Counted from the first letter of the stretch, positions 1 to 5,881 are shown. The stretch is DNA of 7,308 nt from Candidatus Saccharimonadota bacterium (GCA_028289095.1 JAQGGY010000063.1:1-7308); one strand, 5' to 3'. The notes: generated by a model from the sequence alone, not told the origin. Numbers and translations: made by a program.

Positions 1-73
1 TTATTTCTTTCTGAATAATATTAGCCTCGGACTGGCCGTGGCGGACAAATACAAGATCGTTTGGCATTGGCAT
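1..73 (-). CDS. Histidine phosphatase (phosphoglycerate mutase superfamily), N-terminal fragment
   Basis: Only the first 24 codons are in the window; the gene runs off the left edge. They read MPMPNDLVFVRHGQSEAN and onward. The LVFVRHGQSEAN segment is the signature of the histidine phosphatase superfamily: R11-H12-G13 with H12 as the residue that is phosphorylated in catalysis, then S15 and N18. The start at 73 is preferred because an AGGA Shine-Dalgarno (83-86, minus strand) lies 9 bases upstream; an in-frame ATG at 67 is a weaker alternative. A TATAAT box lies further upstream at 105-110. The family includes phosphoglycerate mutases, sugar and nucleotide phosphatases and CobC/SixA types, and the fragment cannot tell these apart. 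It follows the ADP-ribosylglycohydrolase on the same strand after a 69-base gap. Confidence 0.8.
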   Translation of the reverse strand, partial: MPMPNDLVFVRHGQSEANIIQKEI

Positions 74-104
74 GGGGATGTTTCCTACTTATCTATTGTG
101 ATTT

Positions 105-133
105 ATTATACTGGCATTGTGCGCCAGAGTACA
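105..133 (-). promoter_or_regulatory. Putative sigma-70 promoter for the histidine phosphatase gene
   Basis: A perfect TATAAT -10 box lies at 105-110 on the minus strand. A weak -35 candidate, TGTACT (3 of 6 matches), lies 17 bp upstream at 128-133. The expected start of transcription is near base 98, which leaves a leader of about 25 bases containing the AGGA ribosome-binding site. The gene may also be reached by read-through from the hydrolase gene upstream. Confidence 0.45.
111..127. repeat. Inverted repeat filling the promoter spacer
   Basis: The arms CTGGC (111-115) and GCCAG (123-127) enclose a 7-base loop. The repeat starts directly after the -10 box and occupies the whole 17-bp spacer of the putative promoter. 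It could be a small operator, or a weak hairpin at the 3' end of the hydrolase transcript. There is no U-run, so it is not a standard intrinsic terminator. With a 5-bp stem, chance is possible. Confidence 0.3.
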
Positions 134-142
134 CGGACAAGA

Positions 143-1168
143 TTAATTATGCTTCAGCGCCAAGGCGGTCAGCTGTTGTGCTACTTTTTCGAGCTGCATA
201 CGGTCGGCGACTTTACTATAATCATCAGGAAGGTTCAGTTCGCCTTTGCAGCTAAAATTGACCATTGATGCTACAATTGAGGCCGTACTGTCGCTATCAC
301 CACCAATATTTACCGCACTAAAGACTGACTTTTTAAAATCAGGCGAGTGTGTCATAAATACTCCATATGCAATCGCTAGTGTTTCAGGTGCATAAAATCC
401 ATACTTAAATCCACTTTTCGTATTTTCAAACTGATCAAGAATCTGTTGGGACGATGGGTGGCTGTTTTGCTGTAAATAACGAAGGTGGCTACTAACACGG
501 CCATCCTGTTCAAATAGCGTCTCATGATACACCGCAGCATCAACGATGTAATCTATAAATTCGCTAGGGTCGTATTGTTGTGTCAGCAAATAATGCAACG
601 AATTGCCGTGCACTCGCGTGCATATTCGTGCCACGTCGCTATCGTGCGTCATGGTCGTCAGTTGATCATACTGCACGTATCGTTCTGACTCATCCATTCC
701 TTTTGCCGCTTGCCAAAATACGAGCGGCGCCATTTTCATTAAGATGCCGTTACCCGCACCCTCTATCTCGCCAGCTGATTGCGGCGGTGTACCACCTATC
801 ATCCGCTCTACACTTCGTGTTGTCGAACCACCCCACCCCTGCTTCGATTCTTTACCATTCGGAGATATAACAAGTGGCGTTTCATGGTACGCATCAATAT
901 GCGATTCAGCCTGTAGTTGCAGGTCAAACCCATTCGCCTTTATGATCGCCTTGGTAACGGCCAAACTTAAATGCGTATCATCACTCCAAGTACCCTCAGG
1001 CAAGTCACCCGAATAGAATGGATTTTCTACTGGTGGAATCAACTGCGTAATAGCGCCATATCGCATAGCTATATATGTCGCGCTTTTTGCCTCGACTGGC
1101 AAGCCTGCGGCGTCCCCATAGGCAACGGCAGTTAATAGTTTATTACCAGTGCGTTCGAAATCTTTCAT
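143..1168 (-). CDS. ADP-ribosylglycohydrolase family protein (DraG/ARH-like)
   Basis: A 341-residue enzyme predicted to cleave the N- or O-glycosidic bond of ADP-ribosylated proteins or small molecules, releasing ADP-ribose with the help of a dinuclear Mg/Mn centre. Family motifs appear in order: YGDAAGLPVE (17-26), TWSDDT (60-65; metal ligands S62, D63, D64), GAGNGILMKMAPL (137-149), THDSD (174-178) and IGGDSDSTA (288-296; metal ligands D291, D293 and S294). S294 is a conservative change from the usual Thr. No signal peptide or membrane segment is seen, so it is probably cytoplasmic. An upstream in-frame ATG at 1216 would add 16 residues, but that stretch contains the likely -10 box TATACT (1176-1181), so ATG 1168 is chosen. 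The box is only 7 bases before this ATG and no Shine-Dalgarno is visible, which suggests a leaderless mRNA. The gene is divergent from pncAB, which fits a role in NAD/ADP-ribose turnover. The substrate cannot be read from the sequence. Confidence 0.88.
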   Translation of the reverse strand: MKDFERTGNKLLTAVAYGDAAGLPVEAKSATYIAMRYGAITQLIPPVENPFYSGDLPEGTWSDDTHLSLAVTKAIIKANGFDLQLQAESHIDAYHETPLVISPNGKESKQGWGGSTTRSVERMIGGTPPQSAGEIEGAGNGILMKMAPLVFWQAAKGMDESERYVQYDQLTTMTHDSDVARICTRVHGNSLHYLLTQQYDPSEFIDYIVDAAVYHETLFEQDGRVSSHLRYLQQNSHPSSQQILDQFENTKSGFKYGFYAPETLAIAYGVFMTHSPDFKKSVFSAVNIGGDSDSTASIVASMVNFSCKGELNLPDDYSKVADRMQLEKVAQQLTALALKHN

Positions 1169-1175
1169 GTACTTT

Positions 1176-1204
1176 AGTATACAGCGAAAGATATTATTTG
1201 CATA
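1176..1204 (-). promoter_or_regulatory. Putative promoter of the ADP-ribosylglycohydrolase gene (leaderless)
   Basis: The -10 candidate TATACT lies at 1176-1181 on the minus strand. A weak -35 candidate TATGCA (1199-1204) lies 17 bp upstream and abuts the perfect dyad at 1205-1223. The expected transcription start falls at or next to the ATG at 1168. A repressor bound to the dyad could therefore block RNA polymerase in both directions. The -10 is good and the -35 is poor. Confidence 0.45.
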
Positions 1205-1223
1205 TAGTGTTGACATAACACTA
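1205..1223. promoter_or_regulatory. Operator-like dyad 1 over the pncA -35 box
   Basis: TAGTGTTgacatAACACTA is a perfect 7-bp inverted repeat with a 5-bp spacer. It contains the -35 hexamer TTGACA (1210-1215) of the pncAB promoter and abuts the -35 region of the divergent hydrolase promoter. A related copy lies at 1248-1266. Position and symmetry point to the binding site of a dimeric repressor. Known regulators of NAD salvage such as NrtR (ADP-ribose-responsive) or NiaR (nicotinate-responsive) are candidates by context only; the regulator is not encoded in this window. Confidence 0.6.
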
Positions 1224-1238
1224 AGTAGGGTCTATGAT
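1210..1238 (+). promoter_or_regulatory. Sigma-70 promoter of the pncA-pncB operon
   Basis: A perfect -35 box TTGACA (1210-1215), the optimal 17-bp spacer, and the -10 box TATGAT (1233-1238; 5 of 6 matches). The expected transcription start is near 1245, which gives a leader of about 42 bases ending in the AGGAG ribosome-binding site at 1276-1280. A promoter this close to consensus should be strong unless repressed, in keeping with the dyads at 1205-1223 and 1248-1266. Confidence 0.75.
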
Positions 1239-1247
1239 GAATTTAGT

Positions 1248-1266
1248 TAGTGTTATATATACACTT
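1248..1266. promoter_or_regulatory. Operator-like dyad 2 just after the pncA transcription start
   Basis: TAGTGTTatataTACACTT repeats the left arm of dyad 1 exactly. Its right arm is imperfect, and the core AGTGT/ACACT symmetry (1249-1265) is kept. The centres of the two dyads are 43 bp apart, close to four helical turns, so bound proteins would face the same side of the DNA. In addition, ATAACACTAA (1215-1224) and TTAGTGTTAT (1247-1256) form a perfect 10-bp inverted repeat around the -10 box. In the transcript this dyad could form only a weak 5-bp hairpin, so a DNA-level operator is more likely than an RNA switch. Confidence 0.5.
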
Positions 1267-1286
1267 ATTAATTTTAGGAGAATGCT

Positions 1287-1970
1287 ATGGAACGAATACA
1301 CAACCGCGCACTTATTATCGTCGATGTACAACGTGGATTCATGCCAGCAACCGAAGGTGAGCGACTGCATGCTGAAGGTTTTGGTGAATTAGGTGTCAAT
1401 GGCGGCGAACTCATTGTTGATAAAATTAATCAATTATCTGAACGGTTTGCTGATCGCACCTACCCCATTGCAACGACCCAGGACTACCACCCGGCACAAA
1501 CCGCTCATTTTTCGCAGGAGCCAAATTATATCAACACATGGCCAGTTCACTGCGTCGGCGGTACTCCGGGCGCCGAATTACACCCTGGCCTGCGCGTCGT
1601 TAACGATATCGACGCAGAGCATTTCATTAAAGGCGATACTACCTGCACTTCACCCGAAGAGGATACTAGCTACACTGGCGCTCTTGCCTATCAGCCGACA
1701 ACTGGCACTACCTTGCCGCAATGGCTACGCGAGCAAGAAGTGACTGATATATATGTCACTGGACTTGCCCTAGGGGATGGCGGCGACAACAAACTTTGCG
1801 TTGATTCAACTGCTGCAGATTTACTCAGCCAAGGTTTTGACGTTACCTTAATCACAGACGCCACTGAAGCTGTTTTTTCCAAGAACCGTGAACTATGTTT
1901 CCGACAACTTGGCCTACGCGGTATACGAATGGCGACCACTGCAGCCATACTGCAGGAACTAGGAGAATAA
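1287..1970 (+). CDS. pncA: Nicotinamidase (isochorismatase-fold amidohydrolase)
   Basis: Hydrolyses nicotinamide to nicotinate and ammonia, the first step of deamidating NAD salvage; predicted cytoplasmic. The 227-residue protein has the catalytic triad D13 (IIVDVQ), K115 (HFIKGD) and C171 (LCVDST). The metal-site residues are D66 and H68 (TQDYHP), H74 and H88 (WPVHC). The length is slightly above the usual 180-215 residues. The surplus includes about six residues inserted just before the catalytic cysteine: family members usually read GLATDYCV, whereas here GLA (159-161) is followed by LGDGGDNKL and then C171-V172. The start ATG has AGGAG at 1276-1280, 6 bases upstream. It is the first gene of a two-gene operon; the next gene starts 4 bases after the stop and encodes the following pathway enzyme, which supports nicotinamidase over another isochorismatase-like hydrolase. 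Confidence 0.92.
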   Translation: MERIHNRALIIVDVQRGFMPATEGERLHAEGFGELGVNGGELIVDKINQLSERFADRTYPIATTQDYHPAQTAHFSQEPNYINTWPVHCVGGTPGAELHPGLRVVNDIDAEHFIKGDTTCTSPEEDTSYTGALAYQPTTGTTLPQWLREQEVTDIYVTGLALGDGGDNKLCVDSTAADLLSQGFDVTLITDATEAVFSKNRELCFRQLGLRGIRMATTAAILQELGE

Positions 1971-1974
1971 TGTC

Positions 1975-3225
1975 ATGAATGAACAACAACCTAACCTTAG
2001 CCGCGGATTAGACTTTTACAAACTAACGATGGGTGACATGGCTTACGAAAAGCACCCTGATGCCGAGGTAACCTTTACACTAAAAAACCGTCGAGGCGAA
2101 CAACCATTAAGCGAGTTTGTTACAAAAGCAGCACTTCAAGAACGCCTAGATGCAATCCGCGAGCGTGGTTTTTCACCCGAGGAAATCGCTTACTATGCTG
2201 GTTTGCAAGCACAAGACGGTGGAGGGCGTTTTACGCCAGCGTATCTGAATCATTTAGCCGACCTACAGCTACCCGATGTTGAAATTGACACACACGCCGC
2301 TACCGGCGAACTAACAGTCCAAACGACTGGTCCATGGGCAGACGTAAGTCTGTGGGAAACCGTAGTAATGAGTGAAATCAACGAAGAATATTATGCACGA
2401 TTAATGGAAGTTAACGACCTGTCAATTGACGACTTATACACTGAGGGCGACCGCCGACTTGATGAAAAAATTGCACGCTTGCAAGCACGACCTGACATTA
2501 AGTTTTCTGATTTTGGGACACGTCGACGCTTTAGTGCCGCTTGGCATGAACACGTCATTAGCCGGCTTGCGCAGGAGTGCCCTGGTAACTTTGTCGGCAC
2601 TAGCAATCCATGGTTTGCCTACAAATACGATCTGACTCCTATCGGCACATTCGCTCATGAGATGCCAATGGTCTATGCAGGACTAGAGGACGCTGCGGGT
2701 AATAATCCATTAAATGGTCATGCGAAAATGTTAAAAGATTGGCAAGAACATTATGGCGGCGACCTTTCAATTGCCCTGACGGATACATTCGGAAGTGAAT
2801 TCTTTTTCACAGATTTTACCCCAGAACAGGCACATGCATGGCGCGGCCTTCGCCATGATTCTGGCGATCCAATCGCATTCGGCGAGCATGTTATAGATTT
2901 TTATGCACGGTACGAAATTGACCCTACGACAAAAACCATCGTTTTCAGCGACGGCCTAGATATTGATATGATAGAAAAACTAGCAGATCATTTCAGCGGC
3001 AAAACCAACCTGATGTTTGGCTGGGGGACATCGCTGACGAACGACTTAGGCCTTCCGTCTAATAATATCGTTATGAAAGCCACGCATGTCAACGGCAATG
3101 AAACTGTCAAGCTAAGTGATGACAAAGGCAAGCATACTGGCCCAGAACATAAAGTTGCACGATATCAGTCAGCTGTTGCAGAAAAAATCGCAAAAAGTGC
3201 GCTCAAAGAAGTTATTTTAGCGTAA
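1975..3225 (+). CDS. pncB: Nicotinate phosphoribosyltransferase
   Basis: Converts nicotinate and PRPP to nicotinate mononucleotide and pyrophosphate, with ATP hydrolysis driving the reaction in this family. At 416 residues it is close to the roughly 400 of E. coli PncB. Motifs in order: DFYKLTMG (13-20), FSDFGTRRRFS (177-187), GTSNPWFAYKYDLTPIGTFAHE (208-229), LTDTFGSEFFFTDF (268-281), RHDSGDP (293-299, phosphate binding), FSDGLD (324-329) and GWGTSLTND (349-357). H228 in the TFAHE motif matches the His that is phosphorylated in bacterial PncB. The ribosome-binding site AGGAG (1961-1965) is embedded in the last codons of pncA, 9 bases before the ATG, so translation is probably coupled. An out-of-frame ATG at 1970 would make a two-codon ORF whose TGA overlaps the pncB ATG. 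The 3' end overlaps the convergent PGPGW gene by 9 bp. Confidence 0.95.
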   Translation: MNEQQPNLSRGLDFYKLTMGDMAYEKHPDAEVTFTLKNRRGEQPLSEFVTKAALQERLDAIRERGFSPEEIAYYAGLQAQDGGGRFTPAYLNHLADLQLPDVEIDTHAATGELTVQTTGPWADVSLWETVVMSEINEEYYARLMEVNDLSIDDLYTEGDRRLDEKIARLQARPDIKFSDFGTRRRFSAAWHEHVISRLAQECPGNFVGTSNPWFAYKYDLTPIGTFAHEMPMVYAGLEDAAGNNPLNGHAKMLKDWQEHYGGDLSIALTDTFGSEFFFTDFTPEQAHAWRGLRHDSGDPIAFGEHVIDFYARYEIDPTTKTIVFSDGLDIDMIEKLADHFSGKTNLMFGWGTSLTNDLGLPSNNIVMKATHVNGNETVKLSDDKGKHTGPEHKVARYQSAVAEKIAKSALKEVILA

Positions 3226-3576
3226 AAACGGTGATTCTAGCCAGTCCCAGCCTAAATTTAGAATATTGTTCATAATTCCATATCCATTCATCACCCATAA
3301 GGTAGCCACTACAACGATGGTTGTTCCGATAGCAAATAGGGATTTGATAAGTAGCGACTGAGCTTTGATCCATTCTGTCCATGCATCATATTTACCGCGC
3401 GCGCGGTCGAGTACTCGCTGCGCCCAGTCAAACTCGGTTGCCAAAATAGCCAATCCGGCAAAGACAATCAGCCAGCCCGGCCCTGGGTAAGGAATGGCGA
3501 CAATTCCAATCAATAAAACAACAATCCCGACGACACCAATGCCTGCTTTTTTCGCTTGTTTCAACGCTTTATTCAT
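3217..3576 (-). CDS. PGPGW family small transmembrane protein
   Basis: A 119-residue membrane protein with a basic N-terminus (KALKQAKK). A hydrophobic segment (about 12-29) is followed by the PYPGPGW turn (29-35) and a second hydrophobic segment (36-48). An amphipathic charged stretch (50-72) and a further membrane segment (about 75-96) come next. The PGPGW motif between two hydrophobic helices is the signature of the putative transmembrane PGPGW family (TIGR02611-like). Its function is unknown. ATG 3576 has no Shine-Dalgarno but lies only 8 bases after a perfect TATAAT box, so the mRNA is probably leaderless. The gene converges on pncB and their ends overlap by 9 bp, leaving no room for a terminator between them. 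Confidence 0.85.
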   Translation of the reverse strand: MNKALKQAKKAGIGVVGIVVLLIGIVAIPYPGPGWLIVFAGLAILATEFDWAQRVLDRARGKYDAWTEWIKAQSLLIKSLFAIGTTIVVVATLWVMNGYGIMNNILNLGWDWLESPFLR

Positions 3577-3584
3577 GTACTGCC

Positions 3585-3613
3585 ATTATAGGCCACTTTT
3601 GTATAAGTTGCAC
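3585..3613 (-). promoter_or_regulatory. Putative promoter of the PGPGW gene (leaderless)
   Basis: A perfect TATAAT lies at 3585-3590 on the minus strand, with a weak -35 candidate GTGCAA (3608-3613; 3 of 6 matches) 17 bp upstream. Only 8 bases separate the -10 box from the ATG at 3576, so transcription should start at or within two bases of the start codon. This separates the gene from the ligA-DUF1653 operon upstream, although read-through remains possible because no terminator is visible between 3577 and 3635. Confidence 0.5.
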
Positions 3614-3635
3614 TAATTACCGCTGCGCAGTTCGT

Positions 3636-3860
3636 TTATTGATTATCGTCTACTTTTTTAAATCGCGGCACGCTTTCACCATCTATAACGACCGTATCGC
3701 AAAACATAGCGAGCGGACGAACCCAATACGCAACGTCGTTATCGTATAATGGCTGATAAATCACTACTTCATTTTCGGTTTCCGTATCTTTGCCCACACC
3801 GATGACTTCGTAGATATTTCCCTTATAATGCTGATACTTCCCTGTTTCTATTTTTTTCAT
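3636..3860 (-). CDS. DUF1653 domain protein
   Basis: A 74-residue protein that is almost entirely one DUF1653 domain. The recognisable pattern is GKYQHYKGNIYEVIGVGKDTET (7-28), then VVIYQPLY (32-39), WVRPLAMF (46-53) and VPRFKKV (64-70). The domain is a small beta-rich fold of unknown function found widely in bacteria as a short stand-alone protein. No membrane segment or signal peptide is present. The start follows the ligA stop by 5 bases. The only ribosome-binding candidate is a weak TAGG overlapping that stop codon, which suggests translation coupled to ligA. It is the last gene before a 59-base spacer holding the next promoter. Confidence 0.85.
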   Translation of the reverse strand: MKKIETGKYQHYKGNIYEVIGVGKDTETENEVVIYQPLYDNDVAYWVRPLAMFCDTVVIDGESVPRFKKVDDNQ

Positions 3861-3865
3861 ATTGC

Positions 3866-5881
3866 CTACTTTAATAAATCCAAAAAATCAGATTCGGTGA
3901 TTATTTTCGTGCCATAGCTTTCCGCCTTTTTCAGCTTACTAGCACCGACTTTACCGCCCGCAACGAGATAAGTCGTGTCTTTTGCAACACTTGTCTGAAA
4001 TACTCCACCTAATGCACGGATTTTATCCGATGCTTGGTCGCGGCTCATAGATTCCAAACTGCCAGTCACGACAAAATTTTGTCCTGCAAATTTACCTGAT
4101 TTCTTCTGGTAAACAGGAATGACGTTCATTTCCCGAAATTTCATCAGCATAGCTTCATTATCTGGGTCGGCAAACCACGCTACCAATGATTCAGCAACCA
4201 CAGCGCCAATACCATCGATCGCTAAATAGTCATCAAGGCCGGCTGCTTTTGCAGCCTCGATCGATTCAAACTTTTTTGCTAAGTCGACCGCTGTCTGCGC
4301 ACCTACATGACGTATACCCAAGCCAAAAATAAAACGCTCTAATGCTGGTTGTTTTTTATCAGCGATGGCACTAATTAACTTTTGCGCTGAAATATCAGCA
4401 AACCGATCGAGTTGCAGTAACTGCTGCTTTGTCAGCGTGTAAATATCGGCCAGGTCTTTTACCAGCCCCGCATCAACGAGCGCCACAACGTTCTTTTCGC
4501 CTAACGTATCGATATCTAGTGCGCCCTTGCTAGCGAAATGCTGTAACGCACGTTTGAGTAATATTGGGCCAGATACCCCTTTTACGCGGTATACAACATC
4601 CTTGCCAGTACGTTCAAATTCTAATTCCGGATATTGTTCATGTAGCAGTTGTTCATAATTAATTTTTTCTGCTGTTTTAGGTCGCAGCTCTGTGACGACA
4701 TTTTCAACTTGCGGAATAATATCGCCAGCTTTGAAAATCACGACAGTATCGCCAATCCGAATATCCAACCGAGCAATTTCATCCGCATTATGTAGACTGG
4801 CATGCTTTACGGTCGTCCCCGCAACAACGACAGGATCAAACACGGCCACGGGCGTCGCAGCACCCGTTCGACCGATACTAATGACAATATCCTTAACGAT
4901 TGTTGTCGCCTGTTCAGCGGCGTATTTATACGCAACCGCGCCACGTGGCTGCTTGCCGACAATACCTAATTCGGCGAACTGCGCGCGGTCATTAACCTTC
5001 ACCACTAAGCCGTCTGTATTAAAAGGTAATTCGTTGCGTTTTTTATCCCATTCATCGACAAACCTCATAACCTCGCTGACCGTCGTAAAGACGCTTGCTT
5101 GCGCATTACGATTCAGCCCTATTGCAGTAATCGCTTCGTATGCAAACATGTTCGTTGGTATATCCGTCGGGTTATCGCGCAATAAATCATATGCCCTAAA
5201 ATGCAATGGCCGTTCAGCGACTAGTTTTGGATTAAGCTGGCGAATCGTCCCTGCCGCTAAATTGCGCGGATTCGCGAACTCTAGTTCACCAATCGCACGA
5301 CGGTGCGCGTTTAGTTTCTCAAATTCTGCCTTTAACATAACTATTTCACCGCGGATTTCAGTGCGACCATCTAGAAACTGTTCATACCCTTCTTCCTTGC
5401 GGAGCCGTAGCGGTACATTCTTGATCGTACGAACATTCGCCGTCACATCCTCACCTACAAAACTATCACCGCGAGTCACCGCCTGAACAAGTATGCCGTC
5501 CTGGTAAATTAATGCGCAGGCCAGACCATCCATTTTGATATCAGCAAAATATTCATGTTTGCGGCCTGGTAATAGCTTGTCCATCCGCGTAACCCATGCC
5601 TCAACTGCGTTACGATCAAATACATCGTTTAAACTGAGCATGCGGCTACTATGCGTCACTTTTTTAAATCCACCTAGTAATTCGTTACCGACACGTTGTG
5701 TTGGACTATCTGACGTTATTAAGTCAGGATGCTCGGCTTCAATTTTTTTCAATTCGCCGAATAAACTATCGTACACCGCATCAGAAACTGACGGCTTATC
5801 AAGGACATGATAGTCATAGCTGTGACGTGCTATCAAATCACGCAAGTCTTTTATGCGTTGCTCAAGCTGGGAGTGCGTCAT
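3866..5881 (-). CDS. ligA: NAD+-dependent DNA ligase lacking the zinc-finger cysteines
   Basis: Seals nicks in DNA during replication and repair, using NAD+ and releasing NMN and AMP. It has 671 residues, the same length as E. coli LigA, in the full domain order. Domain Ia (about 1-69) has Y24, H25, D34, Y37 and D38 for NMN binding. The adenylation domain (about 70-316) has the active-site lysine K116 in KMDG, RGE (177-179), FANPRNLAAGT (202-212) and TDGLVVKV (289-296). The OB fold (about 317-395) includes FKAGDIIPQV (383-392). It is followed by a finger region, helix-hairpin-helix repeats (about 440-580) and a BRCT domain (about 597-671). The four zinc-ligand cysteines are absent: Y417, L420, V433 and G438 take their places, and only one Cys (C122) occurs in the protein. 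Start ATG 5881 overlaps the upstream gene by 20 bp; an in-frame ATG at 5923 would add 14 residues with no family counterpart. No strong Shine-Dalgarno is seen, in keeping with translational coupling. Confidence 0.95.
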   Translation of the reverse strand: MTHSQLEQRIKDLRDLIARHSYDYHVLDKPSVSDAVYDSLFGELKKIEAEHPDLITSDSPTQRVGNELLGGFKKVTHSSRMLSLNDVFDRNAVEAWVTRMDKLLPGRKHEYFADIKMDGLACALIYQDGILVQAVTRGDSFVGEDVTANVRTIKNVPLRLRKEEGYEQFLDGRTEIRGEIVMLKAEFEKLNAHRRAIGELEFANPRNLAAGTIRQLNPKLVAERPLHFRAYDLLRDNPTDIPTNMFAYEAITAIGLNRNAQASVFTTVSEVMRFVDEWDKKRNELPFNTDGLVVKVNDRAQFAELGIVGKQPRGAVAYKYAAEQATTIVKDIVISIGRTGAATPVAVFDPVVVAGTTVKHASLHNADEIARLDIRIGDTVVIFKAGDIIPQVENVVTELRPKTAEKINYEQLLHEQYPELEFERTGKDVVYRVKGVSGPILLKRALQHFASKGALDIDTLGEKNVVALVDAGLVKDLADIYTLTKQQLLQLDRFADISAQKLISAIADKKQPALERFIFGLGIRHVGAQTAVDLAKKFESIEAAKAAGLDDYLAIDGIGAVVAESLVAWFADPDNEAMLMKFREMNVIPVYQKKSGKFAGQNFVVTGSLESMSRDQASDKIRALGGVFQTSVAKDTTYLVAGGKVGASKLKKAESYGTKIITESDFLDLLK

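Noticed and set aside
38..268. Plus-strand open frames at the left edge
   Set aside because: They run antisense to the end of the hydrolase and the start of the histidine phosphatase, both supported by motifs, and show no family signature.
1169..1216. A 16-residue N-terminal extension of the ADP-ribosylglycohydrolase from ATG 1216
   Set aside because: The stretch contains the probable promoter, overlaps the pncA control dyad, and has no ribosome-binding site; family proteins begin close to the YGDAxG motif, as with ATG 1168.
1245..1286. A riboswitch in the pncAB leader
   Set aside because: The leader is only about 42 bases and AU-rich, with a single weak 5-bp hairpin, too small for a known NAD-class riboswitch; a DNA operator explains the symmetry better.
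3577..3635. A terminator between DUF1653 and the PGPGW gene
   Set aside because: The only symmetry is the loopless CTGCGCAG (3623-3630) with no T-run, so it cannot form a standard terminator hairpin.
4692..5486. A 264-codon open frame on the plus strand opposite ligA
   Set aside because: It lies wholly antisense to a clear, full-length LigA; its translation is Ser/Thr/Arg-rich with no recognisable domain, and it is typical of a shadow frame.
5862..5864. Recoding of TGA as an amino acid, as in some CPR lineages
   Set aside because: TGA ends the membrane-protein gene exactly where ligA begins, and the other genes show no internal TGA, so TGA acts as a stop.
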